This document shows positions 51,254-61,158 of a DNA stretch of 64,000 nucleotides, piece after piece. The notes beneath the pieces were generated by a model, which was given only the letters and a program-made list of their open reading frames with translations, did no database searches and had not been told where the DNA came from. The DNA lies in contig NZ_CAIWNQ010000002.1 of assembly GCF_903914075.1 (NCBI RefSeq), positions 186,001-250,000 on the forward strand, written 5' to 3'. The position numbers and the translations under genes were made by a program. The DNA comes from Ruegeria sp. THAF57 (lineage in GTDB: Bacteria > Pseudomonadota > Alphaproteobacteria > Rhodobacterales > Rhodobacteraceae). Each line of letters opens with the position of its first letter. The first letter of the stretch is position 1.

Positions 51254-51922
51254 TTAGCTCTCCTTCAGATGGGGCATGGCTTTACGTAGGTAGTCGTAGC
51301 CCGTGATCAATGTCAGGGTCGCAGCGATCCACAGCAGCCACAATCCGATCCGGCCCGACCAGAACATCCCTTCCAGGTGCCAGCGGATGTTGTTTACATC
51401 ACCTACCTGTCCCGTAAGAACCTGATCAATGGTCGTAGGATCCATTCCGAACGTGGACATCACAAAGTTATGCTCGAATATCCCCTGCGAAAACAGGATA
51501 GCGATCGCAACCATCTGCGCGGTGGTCTTCCACTTGGCCAGCTTGGTCACTTTCAGCGTCCCCGCCACATCCCCCAGGTATTCGCGCAGGCCCGAGACAA
51601 ACACCTCGCGGAACAGGATCACGGTTGCAGGCAGTACCAGCCACGGCGTCCAGTGCTCGGTGGAATATCCAACAAGGATCATCAGCGCGATCACCACCAT
51701 TGCCTTGTCAGCAATCGGGTCCAGCATTGCACCAATCTTGGTTTCCTGTTTCCACGCCCGCGCCAGATATCCATCAAACCAGTCGGTGATTGCGGCAGAC
51801 AGAAACAGGATCAGGGCAAACCAATCCGCATAGGGCCGGGTGAAATACAGAAACATCACGGCCAGACCGGGGGCCGCAAGCAAGCGAAGAACGGTCAGAA
51901 TATTGGGCAAGTTCCACTTCAT
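51254..51922 (-). CDS. pgsA: CDP-diacylglycerol-glycerol-3-phosphate 3-phosphatidyltransferase
   Basis: The 222-residue membrane protein has the CDP-alcohol phosphatidyltransferase motif (DGx2ARx8Gx3Dx3D): DWFDGYLARAWKQETKIGAMLDPIADKAM, read in parts as DWFDGYLAR and GAMLDPIADK. It makes phosphatidylglycerol phosphate at the inner membrane. A longer C-terminal segment (about 150-190) between helices is not in the motif. It is the first gene of pgsA-moaD-moaE, with a three-base gap to moaD. Confidence 0.95.
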   Translation of the reverse strand: MKWNLPNILTVLRLLAAPGLAVMFLYFTRPYADWFALILFLSAAITDWFDGYLARAWKQETKIGAMLDPIADKAMVVIALMILVGYSTEHWTPWLVLPATVILFREVFVSGLREYLGDVAGTLKVTKLAKWKTTAQMVAIAILFSQGIFEHNFVMSTFGMDPTTIDQVLTGQVGDVNNIRWHLEGMFWSGRIGLWLLWIAATLTLITGYDYLRKAMPHLKES

Positions 51923-52092
51923 GACCCGACCCTACATCGCCGGTTCGGGACATAAAAGGTGGCCCATCGAGAATCTGCCCCGATCACAGGCAGTTGTGGC
52001 GCCCGGGGTCAAAGGGTCGCAACCCGGGATGCACGGCTTGGCGCGCGGGGGCTTTGCGGTCAGATTGGCGCGCGGTCCAGACAGAGCAAAAC

Positions 52093-52977
52093 ATGACACA
52101 GCATATTCAAACCGACCCCCGATCCAACCTGATCGGCAGCGCGTGGATGATCGCCGCGATGGCGCTGTTCGCGCTAGAAGATGCGCTGATCAAGGCGGCC
52201 TCGGCTGCGATCCCGATCTGGCAGGTGCTGGTGCTGTTTGGCGCAGGCGGTGCGGTGATCTATGCGGCGGTGGCCCTGCTGCGTGGCACGCGGCTGTTTC
52301 AGGCCGATGTGCTGTCGCGCCCCATGAAAGTACGAGTGGTGTTCGAAATTCTGGGGCGCCTGTTCTATGTGCTGGCCATCGCACTAACGCCACTATCATC
52401 GGCCACGGTGATCTTACAGGCTACGCCTCTGGTCGTTGTCGCAGGAGCCGCGCTGGTCTTTGGCGAAACCGTCGGCTGGCGGCGGTGGAGCGCCATTCTG
52501 GTGGGCCTTATCGGCGTCGTCATCATCATCCAACCGACCGGGGACAGCTTTTCGGCCCTGTCCATCCTTGCGGTGCTTGGGATGCTGGGGTTCGCGGGCC
52601 GCGATCTGGCCAGCCGCGCCGCGCCGGCGTCACTGGGGACCGAGGTGCTGGGGTTCTACGGTTTCCTCTGCATCATCGTCGCCGGGCTGGCCTATCGGTT
52701 TTGGGAGGGGACACCGATGCAGCCCCTGACCGCCCATGTCGGCCTGCATATGACCGGCGCAATCGTGATGGGCGTCATGGCCTATGCCTCGCTGATGAAG
52801 GCGATGCGCACAGGCGAAGTCTCATCCGTCACGCCCTTCCGCTATTCGCGGCTGCTGTTCGGGATCGGGCTGGGCGTGGTGATGTTTGGCGAGGAACTGG
52901 ATCAGACCATGTGGATCGGGTCAGCGCTGATCGTGGCCTCGGGGCTCTATATCCTGTGGCGCGGGCGGCGGACCTAG
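52093..52977 (+). CDS. DMT-family (EamA) transporter
   Basis: The 294-residue protein from the ATG at 52093 has about ten membrane helices in two EamA halves: [22 protein letters not shown] at the start, [22 protein letters not shown] in the middle and [21 protein letters not shown] in the second half. Such transporters export metabolites or amino acids; the substrate is unknown. The frame extends upstream 33 codons, but that part is hydrophilic. It overlaps the convergent uvrC stop by four bases. Confidence 0.88.
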   Translation: MTQHIQTDPRSNLIGSAWMIAAMALFALEDALIKAASAAIPIWQVLVLFGAGGAVIYAAVALLRGTRLFQADVLSRPMKVRVVFEILGRLFYVLAIALTPLSSATVILQATPLVVVAGAALVFGETVGWRRWSAILVGLIGVVIIIQPTGDSFSALSILAVLGMLGFAGRDLASRAAPASLGTEVLGFYGFLCIIVAGLAYRFWEGTPMQPLTAHVGLHMTGAIVMGVMAYASLMKAMRTGEVSSVTPFRYSRLLFGIGLGVVMFGEELDQTMWIGSALIVASGLYILWRGRRT

Positions 52978-54848
52978 CCCTTGTCATGGAAGAAATCATA
53001 GACCTTCTGCGCCAGCCCGGCTGAGATCCCCTCAACTGCTTTCAAGTCCGCTAGATTGGCCCGGCTGACCGCCTTGGCGCTGCCGAAGTGGGTGAGCAAA
53101 GCGCGTTTGCGCGCCGCCCCCACGCCGGGAATTTCGTCCAGAGGCGTCGCCCCAACCGCCTTGGCCCGTTTGGCGCGATGGGTGCCGATGGCGAACCTGT
53201 GCGCCTCGTCCCGCAGACGCTGGATGAAATACAGCACGGGATCATTGCGTTTCAAAGCAAAGGCGCGCTGGCCGGTACGGTGGAATTCCTCTTTGCCGTG
53301 GTCGCGGTCCACGCCCTTGGCGACTCCAACCATGGGGATGTCTTCGACGCCATGTTCGACCATAATTTCATGCACCGCGCTGACCTGCCCCGCCCCGCCG
53401 TCGATCAACAGCAGGTCCGGCCAATGGCCCTTGTCGCGGTCGGGGTCTTCTTTCAACAGGCGGGTAAAGCGGCGGGTTAGGACCTCTTTCATCATGCCGA
53501 AGTCGTCGCCGGGGGTCAGGTCATCCCCGCGAATGTTGAACTTGCGATAAGCGTTTTTCATGAACCCTTCGGGACCCGCCACGATCATGCCGCCCACCGC
53601 GTTGGTGCCCTGAATATGGCTGTTGTCGTAGACCTCGATCCGGCCCGGAGGCCCTTCCAGATCAAACGCCTCGGCCACGCCACGCAACAGCTTGGCCTGC
53701 GTGGCGCTTTCCGACATGCGCCGCGCAAGCGACTCTCGTGCGTTGCGCAGGGCCCCAGCGATCAGCTCCTGTTTCTCACCGCGCTGGGGCACGAGGATTT
53801 CCACCTTGCGCCCGGCTTTCTCGGCCAGCGCTTGTTTCATCAGGTCAGCGTTCTCGATCCCGTCCGACAGGATCAGTTGACGCGGTGGCTCCTTGTTGTC
53901 GTAGAACTGGCCGAGGAACGCCTCCATCACCTCAGCCGGGGACACATCCGCGCCGACCCGAGGGTAGAAATCCTTGTTCCCCCAGTTCTGGTTCGCGCGG
54001 ATAAAAAACACCTGCACACAGGCCTGCCCGCTCTCCATATAGAGGCCAATCACATCCGCCTCGGCCACGCCGCGCGGGTTGATGCCCTGGCTGGTCTGCA
54101 CCTGCGTCAGCGCCCGGATACGATCTCGCAGGCCGGCGGCACGCTCGAACTCCATCGCCTCAGAGGCGGTCATCATCTGTTCGGCCAACTCCTCCTGCAC
54201 TTTAGTCGATCGGCCCGAGAGGAAGCGTTCGGCATCCTTGACGCTTTCGCGGTAATCCGCTTCCGAGATCAGCCCGACGCATGGCCCCGAACACCGCTTG
54301 ATCTGATACAGTAGACAGGGCCGCGTGCGGCTGTCGAACATGGAATCCGAGCAGTTCCGCAGAAGGAACGCTTTTTGCAGCTGGTTCAGCGTCCTATTCA
54401 CTGCGCCCGCACTGGCAAACGGGCCGAAATACGCGCCCTTTTCCTTCTTCGCCCCACGATGCTTTTTGATCTGCGGAAAGCCATGATCCTTGGCGACCAG
54501 AATATTCGGAAAACTCTTATCGTCGCGCAGCAGTACGTTGTATTTGGGCTTGAGCTGCTTGATCAGGTTCTGCTCCAGCAGCAGCGCCTCGGTCTCGGTT
54601 CGCGTGGTCAGGAACATCATCGAGGCGGTTGCGGCGATCATCTTCTCGATCCGCCCCGAATGGCCGGGCCGCGTATAGTTCGACACCCGCGCCTTCAGGT
54701 TCCGCGCCTTGCCCACGTACAGAACCCGGCTGTCCGCATCCAACATCCTGTAAACGCCCGGAGAACTGTCCAGCGTTTTCACATAACGCTGTATACATTT
54801 GTATCCAGTGGCTTGGCCGTCGGGGTTCGATTCGTTCTGGGTGGTCAT
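52974..54848 (-). CDS. uvrC: UvrABC system protein C
   Basis: The 624-residue protein has the UvrC layout: a GIY-YIG endonuclease ([25 protein letters not shown]; in parts GVYRML and [13 protein letters not shown]), a UVR motif ([16 protein letters not shown]), the RNase-H-like second nuclease domain ([20 protein letters not shown]; in parts) and a C-terminal helix-hairpin-helix pair ([14 protein letters not shown]). It cuts both sides of a lesion in nucleotide excision repair with UvrA and UvrB. I chose ATG 54848; ATG 54875 upstream would add nine residues. An AT-rich region precedes it. Confidence 0.95.
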   Translation of the reverse strand: MTTQNESNPDGQATGYKCIQRYVKTLDSSPGVYRMLDADSRVLYVGKARNLKARVSNYTRPGHSGRIEKMIAATASMMFLTTRTETEALLLEQNLIKQLKPKYNVLLRDDKSFPNILVAKDHGFPQIKKHRGAKKEKGAYFGPFASAGAVNRTLNQLQKAFLLRNCSDSMFDSRTRPCLLYQIKRCSGPCVGLISEADYRESVKDAERFLSGRSTKVQEELAEQMMTASEAMEFERAAGLRDRIRALTQVQTSQGINPRGVAEADVIGLYMESGQACVQVFFIRANQNWGNKDFYPRVGADVSPAEVMEAFLGQFYDNKEPPRQLILSDGIENADLMKQALAEKAGRKVEILVPQRGEKQELIAGALRNARESLARRMSESATQAKLLRGVAEAFDLEGPPGRIEVYDNSHIQGTNAVGGMIVAGPEGFMKNAYRKFNIRGDDLTPGDDFGMMKEVLTRRFTRLLKEDPDRDKGHWPDLLLIDGGAGQVSAVHEIMVEHGVEDIPMVGVAKGVDRDHGKEEFHRTGQRAFALKRNDPVLYFIQRLRDEAHRFAIGTHRAKRAKAVGATPLDEIPGVGAARKRALLTHFGSAKAVSRANLADLKAVEGISAGLAQKVYDFFHDKG

Positions 54849-54925
54849 GAGTCCGAAATATGATTCCCTGACCATGGCTGCAATCTTAAGCGTCTCAATT
54901 CAAGAGAAAACAAATCCACGGTTTC

Positions 54926-54934
54926 TGTGGATAA
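54926..54934 (-). promoter_or_regulatory. Single perfect DnaA box
   Basis: TTATCCACA is read on the reverse strand at 54926-54934. It is a perfect match to the strong DnaA box. A single copy is not an origin; chance occurrence or DnaA-linked control of uvrC are both possible. Confidence 0.4.
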
Positions 54935-55041
54935 CTATGAAGATAAGTTTCCGAGGGTCTCGATTTTCCCTTGATTCATTAAGGATTCCTTGATTTGCAC
55001 AAAAAATAGGCGCTATATTAACTTCTTGTTTTTAAATGTAA

Positions 55042-55074
55042 TTTTTTCATACACATGGCAAGTGTATGAAAAAA
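55042..55074. repeat. Thirteen-base inverted repeat in the AT-rich gap
   Basis: TTTTTTCATACAC (55042-55054) and GTGTATGAAAAAA (55062-55074) are perfect inverted arms around ATGGCAA. The T-run is on the 5' side and the A-run on the 3' side in both readings, so it lacks the usual terminator polarity. It is 65 bases beyond the stop of the SDR gene. Confidence 0.6.
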
Positions 55075-55138
55075 AAGACAATTTTGTAACGTGCAAGTAA
55101 CGGAAATGCGAGCGGTGCAAAACTTGAGGCAAAGATGC

Positions 55139-55918
55139 CTATTCAACCCCCAAAACATCCGGAGTTTGCCACCCAAGATGCTGCCCGCCATCGACGCATA
55201 TTAACTGCCCGGTCACGGCGTGTGCGTCCAGAAAATATCCCAGCGCAGCGGTGATATCAGACGGGTTCGCGCCGCGTTCAAGCACGGTATTAGCGCGCTG
55301 CGCCTTGAAGTGATCTTCGCTTTGCCTGTGGCCCTGCATCGTCGGGCCGGGGCCAATCGCGTTGACGCGGATCGCGGGGGTTAGGGCCTGCGCTGCCGTG
55401 CGGGTCAGCGCCCAAAGACCCATCTTGGCAATAGTGTAGGACATGAACTCGGGCGTCAGTTTGCGGACACGCATATCAACCATGTTGACGATCAGGCCAA
55501 CTGCCACGGGCTCTCCCGCATCGTCGGTATCCGGTTCCAGATCCTGCTCTGCCATTGCCTGTGTCAGAACGAAGGGCGCGCGCAGATTGCTGTCCAGATG
55601 CCGATCCCAGCTATCACGGGTCGCCGTATGGATGTTGTCATATTCAAAGATCGAGGCGTTGTTAACCAAACAGGTAATTGGCCCACCCAAAGCCTCAGCC
55701 GCGCGCGGCAAAAGCGTCTGGACCTGCGCCTCGTCCAGCAGGTCGGCCTGCAACGCGACGGCCTTGCGACCCATGGCCTGAACCTCGGATACAACTTCGG
55801 CGGCAGAATCAGCAGAAGTCGCGTAATGCACAGCAACATCATACCCGCGTTGGGCCAGATATAAGGCCATGGCTCGGCCAAGGCGGATTCCTGCACCGGT
55901 TACCAACGCTCGGGTCAT
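55139..55918 (-). CDS. SDR family oxidoreductase (pteridine-reductase-like)
   Basis: The 259-residue protein is a classical short-chain dehydrogenase: TGAGIRLGRAMA as the cofactor loop, CLVNNASIFEY, and the catalytic YTIAK (Tyr and Lys) in SYTIAKMGLWAL. The TGAxxRLGR start and RVNAIGPGPT stretch are typical of pteridine reductase/FolM-like enzymes, which use NADPH to reduce dihydrofolate or biopterin. The substrate assignment is inference. The upstream end borders the Ca/Na antiporter gene (21 bp). Confidence 0.88.
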   Translation of the reverse strand: MTRALVTGAGIRLGRAMALYLAQRGYDVAVHYATSADSAAEVVSEVQAMGRKAVALQADLLDEAQVQTLLPRAAEALGGPITCLVNNASIFEYDNIHTATRDSWDRHLDSNLRAPFVLTQAMAEQDLEPDTDDAGEPVAVGLIVNMVDMRVRKLTPEFMSYTIAKMGLWALTRTAAQALTPAIRVNAIGPGPTMQGHRQSEDHFKAQRANTVLERGANPSDITAALGYFLDAHAVTGQLICVDGGQHLGWQTPDVLGVE

Positions 55919-55939
55919 ACGTGTTCCCTCTTACTCAAG

Positions 55940-56902
55940 TCACGCCAACAAAGAGATGACGTAGACCGCATAGAGCAGAGTCAACAACAGACCCCACCCA
56001 CGCGTGATGTCTTTTTTGAAGAACACGAACGGGATCAGCAACAGCGACGCGCCCAGCATGACCCATAGATCGAACCGCAGGAATTCCTGATCAACCGGAA
56101 TAGGCCCGACCAGTGTGGCGATGCCCACGATGGCAAGCAGGTTGAACATGTTCGAGCCAATCACATTGCCCAACGCAACGTCCGCCTGACGGCGCAGAGC
56201 GGCCATGACAGTTGTTGCCAATTCCGGCAGCGAGGTCCCGACAGCCACCAGTGTCAGGCCGATCACGGTTTCGCTGACGCCATAGGTGCGTGCAATGACG
56301 GTTGCATTATCCACCAGCAGGTGCGCGCCCATCGGCAATCCGATCAGACCCAGAACCAGGTAGATCGAGATCTTCCAATAAGGCATATCCGGGTCGGCTT
56401 CTTCCAGCCCGTCAAGCTCTTCATCGTCGGCGCAGGCTTCACCGCAAGCCTTGCGGTGCGCGTGAGCCTCGCGGAACGCATTCCACAGAACAAGACCAAG
56501 CGCGGCCAGCAGGATTGCCCCGCTGTACAGATTGAATATGCCACAGAAGGCCAGTCCGATAAAAAGAACCGAGGCCAGCAGCATGAAGACATAGTTCTTG
56601 CGGCTGTCGCATTCACTGGTGTGCAGCGTCGCCAAAAGCGCAGGCAGACCCAGCACCAAAAGGATGTTGGCCGTGTTCGACCCCACCACGTTCCCCAGCG
56701 CGATCCCCGGCGCATTTTCCTTGATGGCGCTGATCGCAATCAGCAGTTCGGGGGCCGAAGTGCCAAAGGCCACGATTGTCAGACTGACAATCAGCGCGGG
56801 CACGCCCAGACGCAGGCTCAGGTTTACTGCACCACGCACCAGCGCATCACCCGCCAACAGCAGGATCAGCAGCCCGAGGCCGGAAAGCAGCCATGCCGTC
56901 AT
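55940..56902 (-). CDS. Calcium/sodium antiporter (CaCA family)
   Basis: The 320-residue protein has two inverted repeats with the CaCA alpha motifs: IVAFGTSAPELLIAISA with GNVVGSNTANILLVLG, and LVAVGTSLPELATTVMAAL with GNVIGSNMFNLLAIVG. About ten helices are visible, with an acidic loop (CADDEELDGLEEADPD) between the halves. It resembles the E. coli YrbG type, which exchanges Ca2+ or another cation for Na+. AAGGAGG precedes the ATG at 56902, which overlaps the stop of the small zinc-ribbon gene as ATGA. Confidence 0.93.
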   Translation of the reverse strand: MTAWLLSGLGLLILLLAGDALVRGAVNLSLRLGVPALIVSLTIVAFGTSAPELLIAISAIKENAPGIALGNVVGSNTANILLVLGLPALLATLHTSECDSRKNYVFMLLASVLFIGLAFCGIFNLYSGAILLAALGLVLWNAFREAHAHRKACGEACADDEELDGLEEADPDMPYWKISIYLVLGLIGLPMGAHLLVDNATVIARTYGVSETVIGLTLVAVGTSLPELATTVMAALRRQADVALGNVIGSNMFNLLAIVGIATLVGPIPVDQEFLRFDLWVMLGASLLLIPFVFFKKDITRGWGLLLTLLYAVYVISLLA

Positions 56903-57069
56903 GTACGGCCTCCTTTTTCGCAGGCGCAGGGGCCTTTGCCGATCCTGAACCGCCCGCAGCGCGGGCATCTTGAAGACTGCAACCTCTGCTGTCCCGGAAA
57001 GCGCAGTTTCCCGAACATGGCCAGGACACCCATAGCAATCAGAAAAAGGGTTACGATCTTGATAATCAC
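56899..57069 (-). CDS. 56-residue membrane protein with zinc-ribbon-like cysteines
   Basis: From a GTG at 57069 to a TGA at 56899, the reverse strand encodes 56 residues. An N-terminal hydrophobic helix (IVTLFLIAMGVLAMFG) is followed by a basic linker and CPRCGRFRIGKGPCAC, a C-x2-C-x9-C-x-C pattern likely to bind zinc. The GTG starts one base after the sppA stop (TAACGTG), and the stop overlaps the antiporter ATG as ATGA, which supports a real gene. Similar short proteins occur in Rhodobacteraceae, from memory. Function unknown. Confidence 0.68.
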   Translation of the reverse strand: MIIKIVTLFLIAMGVLAMFGKLRFPGQQRLQSSRCPRCGRFRIGKGPCACEKGGRT

Positions 57070-57070
57070 G

Positions 57071-57868
57071 TTACAAACCGAAACGCGCGTAAGCCGCGCG
57101 CTCCTCAAGGCCAGCAATCGCATCCTGGGCCAGTGACGCCCCGAACCGAGACCACAGCGGCTTACGAAGGCCATATCGGCGGAACTTTACCTTGTCGCCG
57201 AAACGCTCCTGCATCTTTGGCTTAAGATGGGCGATACCGTCGATCAGCCCCAATTCCCGCGCGCGCCGGGCCAACCAGACCTCGCCGGTGAACAGGTCCT
57301 CGTTCTCATCCAGCTTTGCGCCCCGGCGGTTTTTTACATGGGTGATGAAATTGTCGTGAATATCGGCCAGCAATCTTTCGAGCCGCGCGACATCCTCTTT
57401 CTTTTCCGGAGAGAACGGGTCCAGCATGGACTTTGACTGCCCGGCCGTGTGGACACGACGTTCAATTCCCTGACGTTTCAGCAACACATGCGCCCCGAAC
57501 CCGGACGAGATCACCCCGATCGAGCCAAGAACCGAACTGTCGTCTGCATAGATTTCATCGGCCGCCGCCGCCAGCCAGTACCCGCCCGAGGCTGCAACAT
57601 CCTCGACAAACGCAATGACCGGCACATTCAGTTCCTCGGACAAGCGCCGTATGCGGGCGCCAATCAACGAGCTTTGAACAGGTGATCCTCCGGGCGAATT
57701 GATCTCAAGCGCCACCGCCGAGGGTTTTCCCTTGCGAAAGGCTTTCTCAAGTACCGGGGCAAGCGAAGTATCGGACATCGACGCGCGGCCGGCCATTCCG
57801 ATGGCACCGGACAATCGCACGACAGCGACGCTGGGTTGTTTTTTGAGAAACGGCAGGCTGAGTTTCAT
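57071..57868 (-). CDS. sppA: S49 family serine peptidase (SppA/SohB-like)
   Basis: From the ATG at 57868 the protein has 265 residues in a single S49 domain: VALEINSPGGSPVQSSLIGARI, DVAASGGYWLAAAADEIYADD with the nucleophile at Ser94, GSIGVISSGFG and TAGQSKSMLDPF with the likely general-base Lys146. Signal peptide peptidases of this kind degrade membrane-embedded peptides. The length matches the short SppA form (half of E. coli SppA). I see no clear N-terminal membrane helix, so localisation is open. The frame extends 98 codons upstream, but that is not family sequence. Confidence 0.88.
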   Translation of the reverse strand: MKLSLPFLKKQPSVAVVRLSGAIGMAGRASMSDTSLAPVLEKAFRKGKPSAVALEINSPGGSPVQSSLIGARIRRLSEELNVPVIAFVEDVAASGGYWLAAAADEIYADDSSVLGSIGVISSGFGAHVLLKRQGIERRVHTAGQSKSMLDPFSPEKKEDVARLERLLADIHDNFITHVKNRRGAKLDENEDLFTGEVWLARRARELGLIDGIAHLKPKMQERFGDKVKFRRYGLRKPLWSRFGASLAQDAIAGLEERAAYARFGL

Positions 57869-57981
57869 GGATGCCGATGTAGAGTGCAGCCAACCGGTAA
57901 ACAAGGGACCGCTACGGCCTAAAACGCGACGTGAACCAAATTCCCACACATGACGGGCAAAAATGCAACGCCACGGATCGC

Positions 57982-58743
57982 CTAGCTGCGAATGCGCCAG
58001 CCTGTTTTGAAAATCCACCCGATGATGCCCAAACAGATGCCGGTGAACACCAAAATTGCCAAAAGGCTGAAGCCAATGGGAACATCGGCAAGCCCGTAGA
58101 ACGACCAGCGGAACCCGGAAATCAGATAAACCACCGGATTGAACAGAGTGATTGTCTGCCACACCGGCGGCAGCATCGAAATCGAATAGAACGTACCACC
58201 CAGAAAGATCAGTGGCGTCACCACCAATTGTGGGACCAGTGACATCTGTTCAAAATTGCTGGCCCAGATACCGATTATAAACCCAAGCAGCGAAAAGCTG
58301 AGGCAAGTCAGAACCAGAAACCACACCATCGCAAAAGGATGTTCGATCCTTAAATCCACAAAGAAAGTGGCGGTAATCAGGATCACCACCCCCACGAACA
58401 GTGCCTTTGTCGCGGCGGCTCCGACATAGCCGATCACAATCTCGATAAAATTCACAGGGGCGGAAAGCAGTTCGTATATCGTGCCTAGGAACTTGGGAAA
58501 ATAAATGCCAAAGGACGCGTTCGAGATCGACAGCATCACCACCGACAGCATGATAAGCCCCGGTACGATGAACGCACCATAAGATACGCCCTCGATCTCT
58601 TGGATACGGCTGCCGATGGCAGTTCCGAAAACCACGAAATACAACGAAGTGGACAGGACCGGAGACAGAAAGCTTTGCGCCAGTGTTCGAAAGAACCGAG
58701 CCATTTCGAACCGGTAGATGGCGGCGACGGCGGACCAGTTCAT
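57982..58743 (-). CDS. ABC-2 type transporter permease
   Basis: The 253-residue protein has about six membrane helices with [26 protein letters not shown] at the start (parts) and [21 protein letters not shown] late, which match the ABC-2 type export family (NodJ/DrrB-like). Its ATG overlaps the stop of the ATPase gene as ATGA. The pair forms a complete half-size exporter whose substrate (polysaccharide, lipid or drug) is unknown. Confidence 0.93.
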   Translation of the reverse strand: MNWSAVAAIYRFEMARFFRTLAQSFLSPVLSTSLYFVVFGTAIGSRIQEIEGVSYGAFIVPGLIMLSVVMLSISNASFGIYFPKFLGTIYELLSAPVNFIEIVIGYVGAAATKALFVGVVILITATFFVDLRIEHPFAMVWFLVLTCLSFSLLGFIIGIWASNFEQMSLVPQLVVTPLIFLGGTFYSISMLPPVWQTITLFNPVVYLISGFRWSFYGLADVPIGFSLLAILVFTGICLGIIGWIFKTGWRIRS

Positions 58744-59669
58744 GCGGGGGCTCCGGACACTAGATTGACAAAAATTTCCTCAAGGCTCGATTGACGGGTC
58801 TGCACATCACGCAACACCAACCCCGCCTGCGCCACGTCGTTCAGCAAGGTGGTGATGCCTGTCCGGTCGGCGTGGATATCATAGGTATAGATCAGCACAT
58901 CGCCATTCCCGTTCAAAGTCAGGTTATGCTCGGACAGGGCTTTGGGAATGGATTGAATGGGTTCTGTCAGCATGACCTCGATCTGCTTCTTGCCCATCTG
59001 GGCCATCAGTGTGTTCTTGTCCTGAACCAGCAGCAATTCACCCTTGTCGATGACCCCGACGCGGTCAGCGATGGCCTCTGCCTCTTCGATGTAATGTGTG
59101 GTCAGGATAATGGTGACGCCCGCCTGTTTGAGCTCGGCCACGATCTCCCACATGTCTTTGCGCAGCTCGACATCGACTCCGGCTGTGGGTTCGTCCAGAA
59201 ACAACACGCGCGGTTCATGCGCCAGCGCCTTGGCGATCAGTACGCGGCGCTTCATGCCGCCTGACAATTCCTTGATCGCGTTCTTGCGCTTGTCCCACAA
59301 GGACAGCTTGCGCAGGATTTCCTCGATCCGAGTATTGTCAGCACCATACCCGAACAACCCGCGCGAAAACCGCACCGTATTCCAAACTTTCTCGAATGGC
59401 TCCAACGCAATCTCTTGCGGAACCAGCCCAATCATTCGACGGGCGGCCCGAAAATCGGTCTGGATATCATGCCCGCCCACCGTCACCGACCCGGAAGTCG
59501 GGGTCGTGATCCCGCAAACGGTTGAAATCAGGGTCGTCTTGCCCGCTCCGTTTGGCCCCAGCAGCGCAAGAATCTCACCTTCTTCAATATCCAATGAGAC
59601 GCCCTTCAGCGCCTCGAAACCGTCGGCATAGGATTTGCGCAAGTCCCTGATGGACAGAATTGGTGTCAT
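58740..59669 (-). CDS. ABC-2 type transporter ATP-binding protein
   Basis: The 309-residue protein has Walker [15 protein letters not shown] (about residues 37-50), a Q-loop at [13 protein letters not shown], the signature [17 protein letters not shown], Walker [14 protein letters not shown] and a switch His in [10 protein letters not shown]. It is the ATPase partner of the downstream permease, coupled by ATGA. Its domain ends with a C-terminal extension of about 80 residues, as in NodI/DrrA-type proteins. Confidence 0.95.
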   Translation of the reverse strand: MTPILSIRDLRKSYADGFEALKGVSLDIEEGEILALLGPNGAGKTTLISTVCGITTPTSGSVTVGGHDIQTDFRAARRMIGLVPQEIALEPFEKVWNTVRFSRGLFGYGADNTRIEEILRKLSLWDKRKNAIKELSGGMKRRVLIAKALAHEPRVLFLDEPTAGVDVELRKDMWEIVAELKQAGVTIILTTHYIEEAEAIADRVGVIDKGELLLVQDKNTLMAQMGKKQIEVMLTEPIQSIPKALSEHNLTLNGNGDVLIYTYDIHADRTGITTLLNDVAQAGLVLRDVQTRQSSLEEIFVNLVSGAPA

Positions 59670-59769
59670 TCACTTTCCCCGTTCTGGCGGGGACATTACC
59701 CCGGCGAACCGACACAGAACAGGCCCATTCCGCACAGGGTCCTGCGCATTTTTGTACGCGCCACCAGCC

Positions 59770-61035
59770 TCAAGCGGGCCCGGCATTTCGCAATTCGGCT
59801 ATTCGCTTCTGGATCAACTCAACGTGCAGCCGGGCGTCGTATTGCCCCTGCCGGTAAGCAGCCGGCAACCGCAGCGCAGCCAGACGCTCATCCAGTTCAC
59901 TCAAATGCGCCTGCATCATATCCAACTCAGCGTCGCTTGGGTCATTGGCCAATTCCAACTCGATATCGCGGATTTCGGGGTAATGTTGCCAAACACGCCA
60001 GCGCATCGCGTAAGCATAGGCAAAGGGCAGCAGCCGCATCAACGGAACCACGATAAAAAAGAACGGCAACAACAACAGCAATACCCGGTTGATCTGCGCG
60101 GCAATCCAATAAGGCAGCCAGTTATGCCAGGTGGACGGGCCATCAAGGATCAATTGGCGCGCGGTATTGCTGACATTCAAGCCGGTACCGTCAATGTTCG
60201 GGAAAACGCCAGGGTCCGAGATAATGCCCCTTGCCTGGTGCAACTCGATCGCTGCCATTGTCAGACGGTTGACCAAAGCCGGATGCAGATCGGGTCGCAC
60301 GACCAACCGTGCCTCGATCGCGACCAACTCAACAGCGCGTGGCGGCAGCACAGGGTCCAAAGACATTCCCCCCGCCGGCACCGATACCACCGTCGCATAG
60401 GTCAGGCGTCTGGAAATTGCCTGTACATGGGCCAGGTCCAACACCCGCAGCCCCGGAGATTCATAGGCCGCCTTGAGATAGGGCGCTTCTATCGGGGCCA
60501 CATAGACTGCGATATCCAGTTCACCCGCAAGCAGGGCAGCCGCAGCTTCGGCATAAGGTATTGAGAAATGTTCGTTTGCGTCCTCGGCCAACCCCACGGC
60601 CCGTTCAAGATCACGAAACGCCGCCGCCGTTCCTGACCCCGGTGCACCGCTGTTGATCCGCAAACCGGACCAAAGGGCAGGATTGCGCGGGATGGCCGCG
60701 TCTTTGTTCACCAGAAAAACAACAGGCTCAAAGAATACGGCACCGACAGCTTCGGCCCTGTTGGGGTCAACCTTGATTCCACCTTGCAGAAAAGCCGCAT
60801 CCACCTCGCCATTATTCAGCAGATCAGCATTCTCTACCGACCCGGCCGTTTCGAGTATTTCAAGCCGGATGCCATCCCGCGCCAATATGTCTGCATAGTC
60901 CTGCGCTACGGTTTCATAGGCCCCACCCGCGGGGCCCGCAGCCAAGATGATGGTTCCGGGGGGATGCAGGCGCGACAGAACACCGGCGAGAACCGCCAGC
61001 GCTAGAACGCTCCCGAAAAGGATCCACAACCGCAT
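59770..61035 (-). CDS. TAXI-type TRAP solute-binding protein with C-terminal membrane segment
   Basis: From the ATG at 61035 the 421-residue protein has an N-terminal signal or anchor (LWILFGSVLALAVLAGVLS), then the TAXI domain: TIILAAGPAGGAYETVAQDYAD and AAFLQGGIKVDP. A second hydrophobic segment (about 345-375; VLLLLLPFFFIVVPLMRLLPF) and a helical tail rich in charged residues follow. This extended form is known in proteobacteria. No TRAP permease gene lies next to it, so it is an orphan here; ligand unknown. The frame upstream is not used. Confidence 0.85.
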   Translation of the reverse strand: MRLWILFGSVLALAVLAGVLSRLHPPGTIILAAGPAGGAYETVAQDYADILARDGIRLEILETAGSVENADLLNNGEVDAAFLQGGIKVDPNRAEAVGAVFFEPVVFLVNKDAAIPRNPALWSGLRINSGAPGSGTAAAFRDLERAVGLAEDANEHFSIPYAEAAAALLAGELDIAVYVAPIEAPYLKAAYESPGLRVLDLAHVQAISRRLTYATVVSVPAGGMSLDPVLPPRAVELVAIEARLVVRPDLHPALVNRLTMAAIELHQARGIISDPGVFPNIDGTGLNVSNTARQLILDGPSTWHNWLPYWIAAQINRVLLLLLPFFFIVVPLMRLLPFAYAYAMRWRVWQHYPEIRDIELELANDPSDAELDMMQAHLSELDERLAALRLPAAYRQGQYDARLHVELIQKRIAELRNAGPA

Positions 61036-61158
61036 CCGAGCCTCTCTCCAATCCCCGCTGGAAACGCTAGTGGTCACGTAACCATCTTGCAAGCCATCAG
61101 AATCCGGCCTTGCAATTCCCGCAAAGCCTCGAAACCCTGCCAAAAAAGGAGGGGCACA

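Larger units (their letters stand above)
54849..55138. other. AT-rich intergenic stretch upstream of uvrC
   Basis: About 290 bases separate the uvrC start from the stop of the SDR gene. This stretch is far richer in A and T than its surroundings. It holds TGTGGATAA at 54926-54934, the exact complement of the DnaA box TTATCCACA; AAGGATTCCTT near 54981; a plus-strand promoter-like TTGATT (54990-54995) and TATATT (55014-55019) with 18 bases between; and a 13-base inverted repeat. I see no ORF or tRNA. The likely role is the uvrC promoter plus unknown elements. Confidence 0.5.

Noticed and set aside
54822..54838. Two GTTC units near the uvrC start, possible LexA site
   Set aside because: The alphaproteobacterial SOS box needs seven bases between the units; here there are five, and the site lies in coding DNA.
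55042..55074. Inverted repeat as a rho-independent terminator of the SDR gene
   Set aside because: The run after the stem is A-rich in the direction of transcription; a T-run is needed.
57869..58162. Ninety-eight extra codons upstream of sppA
   Set aside because: Sequence is rich in Arg, His and Cys without family features; ATG 57868 gives a normal S49 start.
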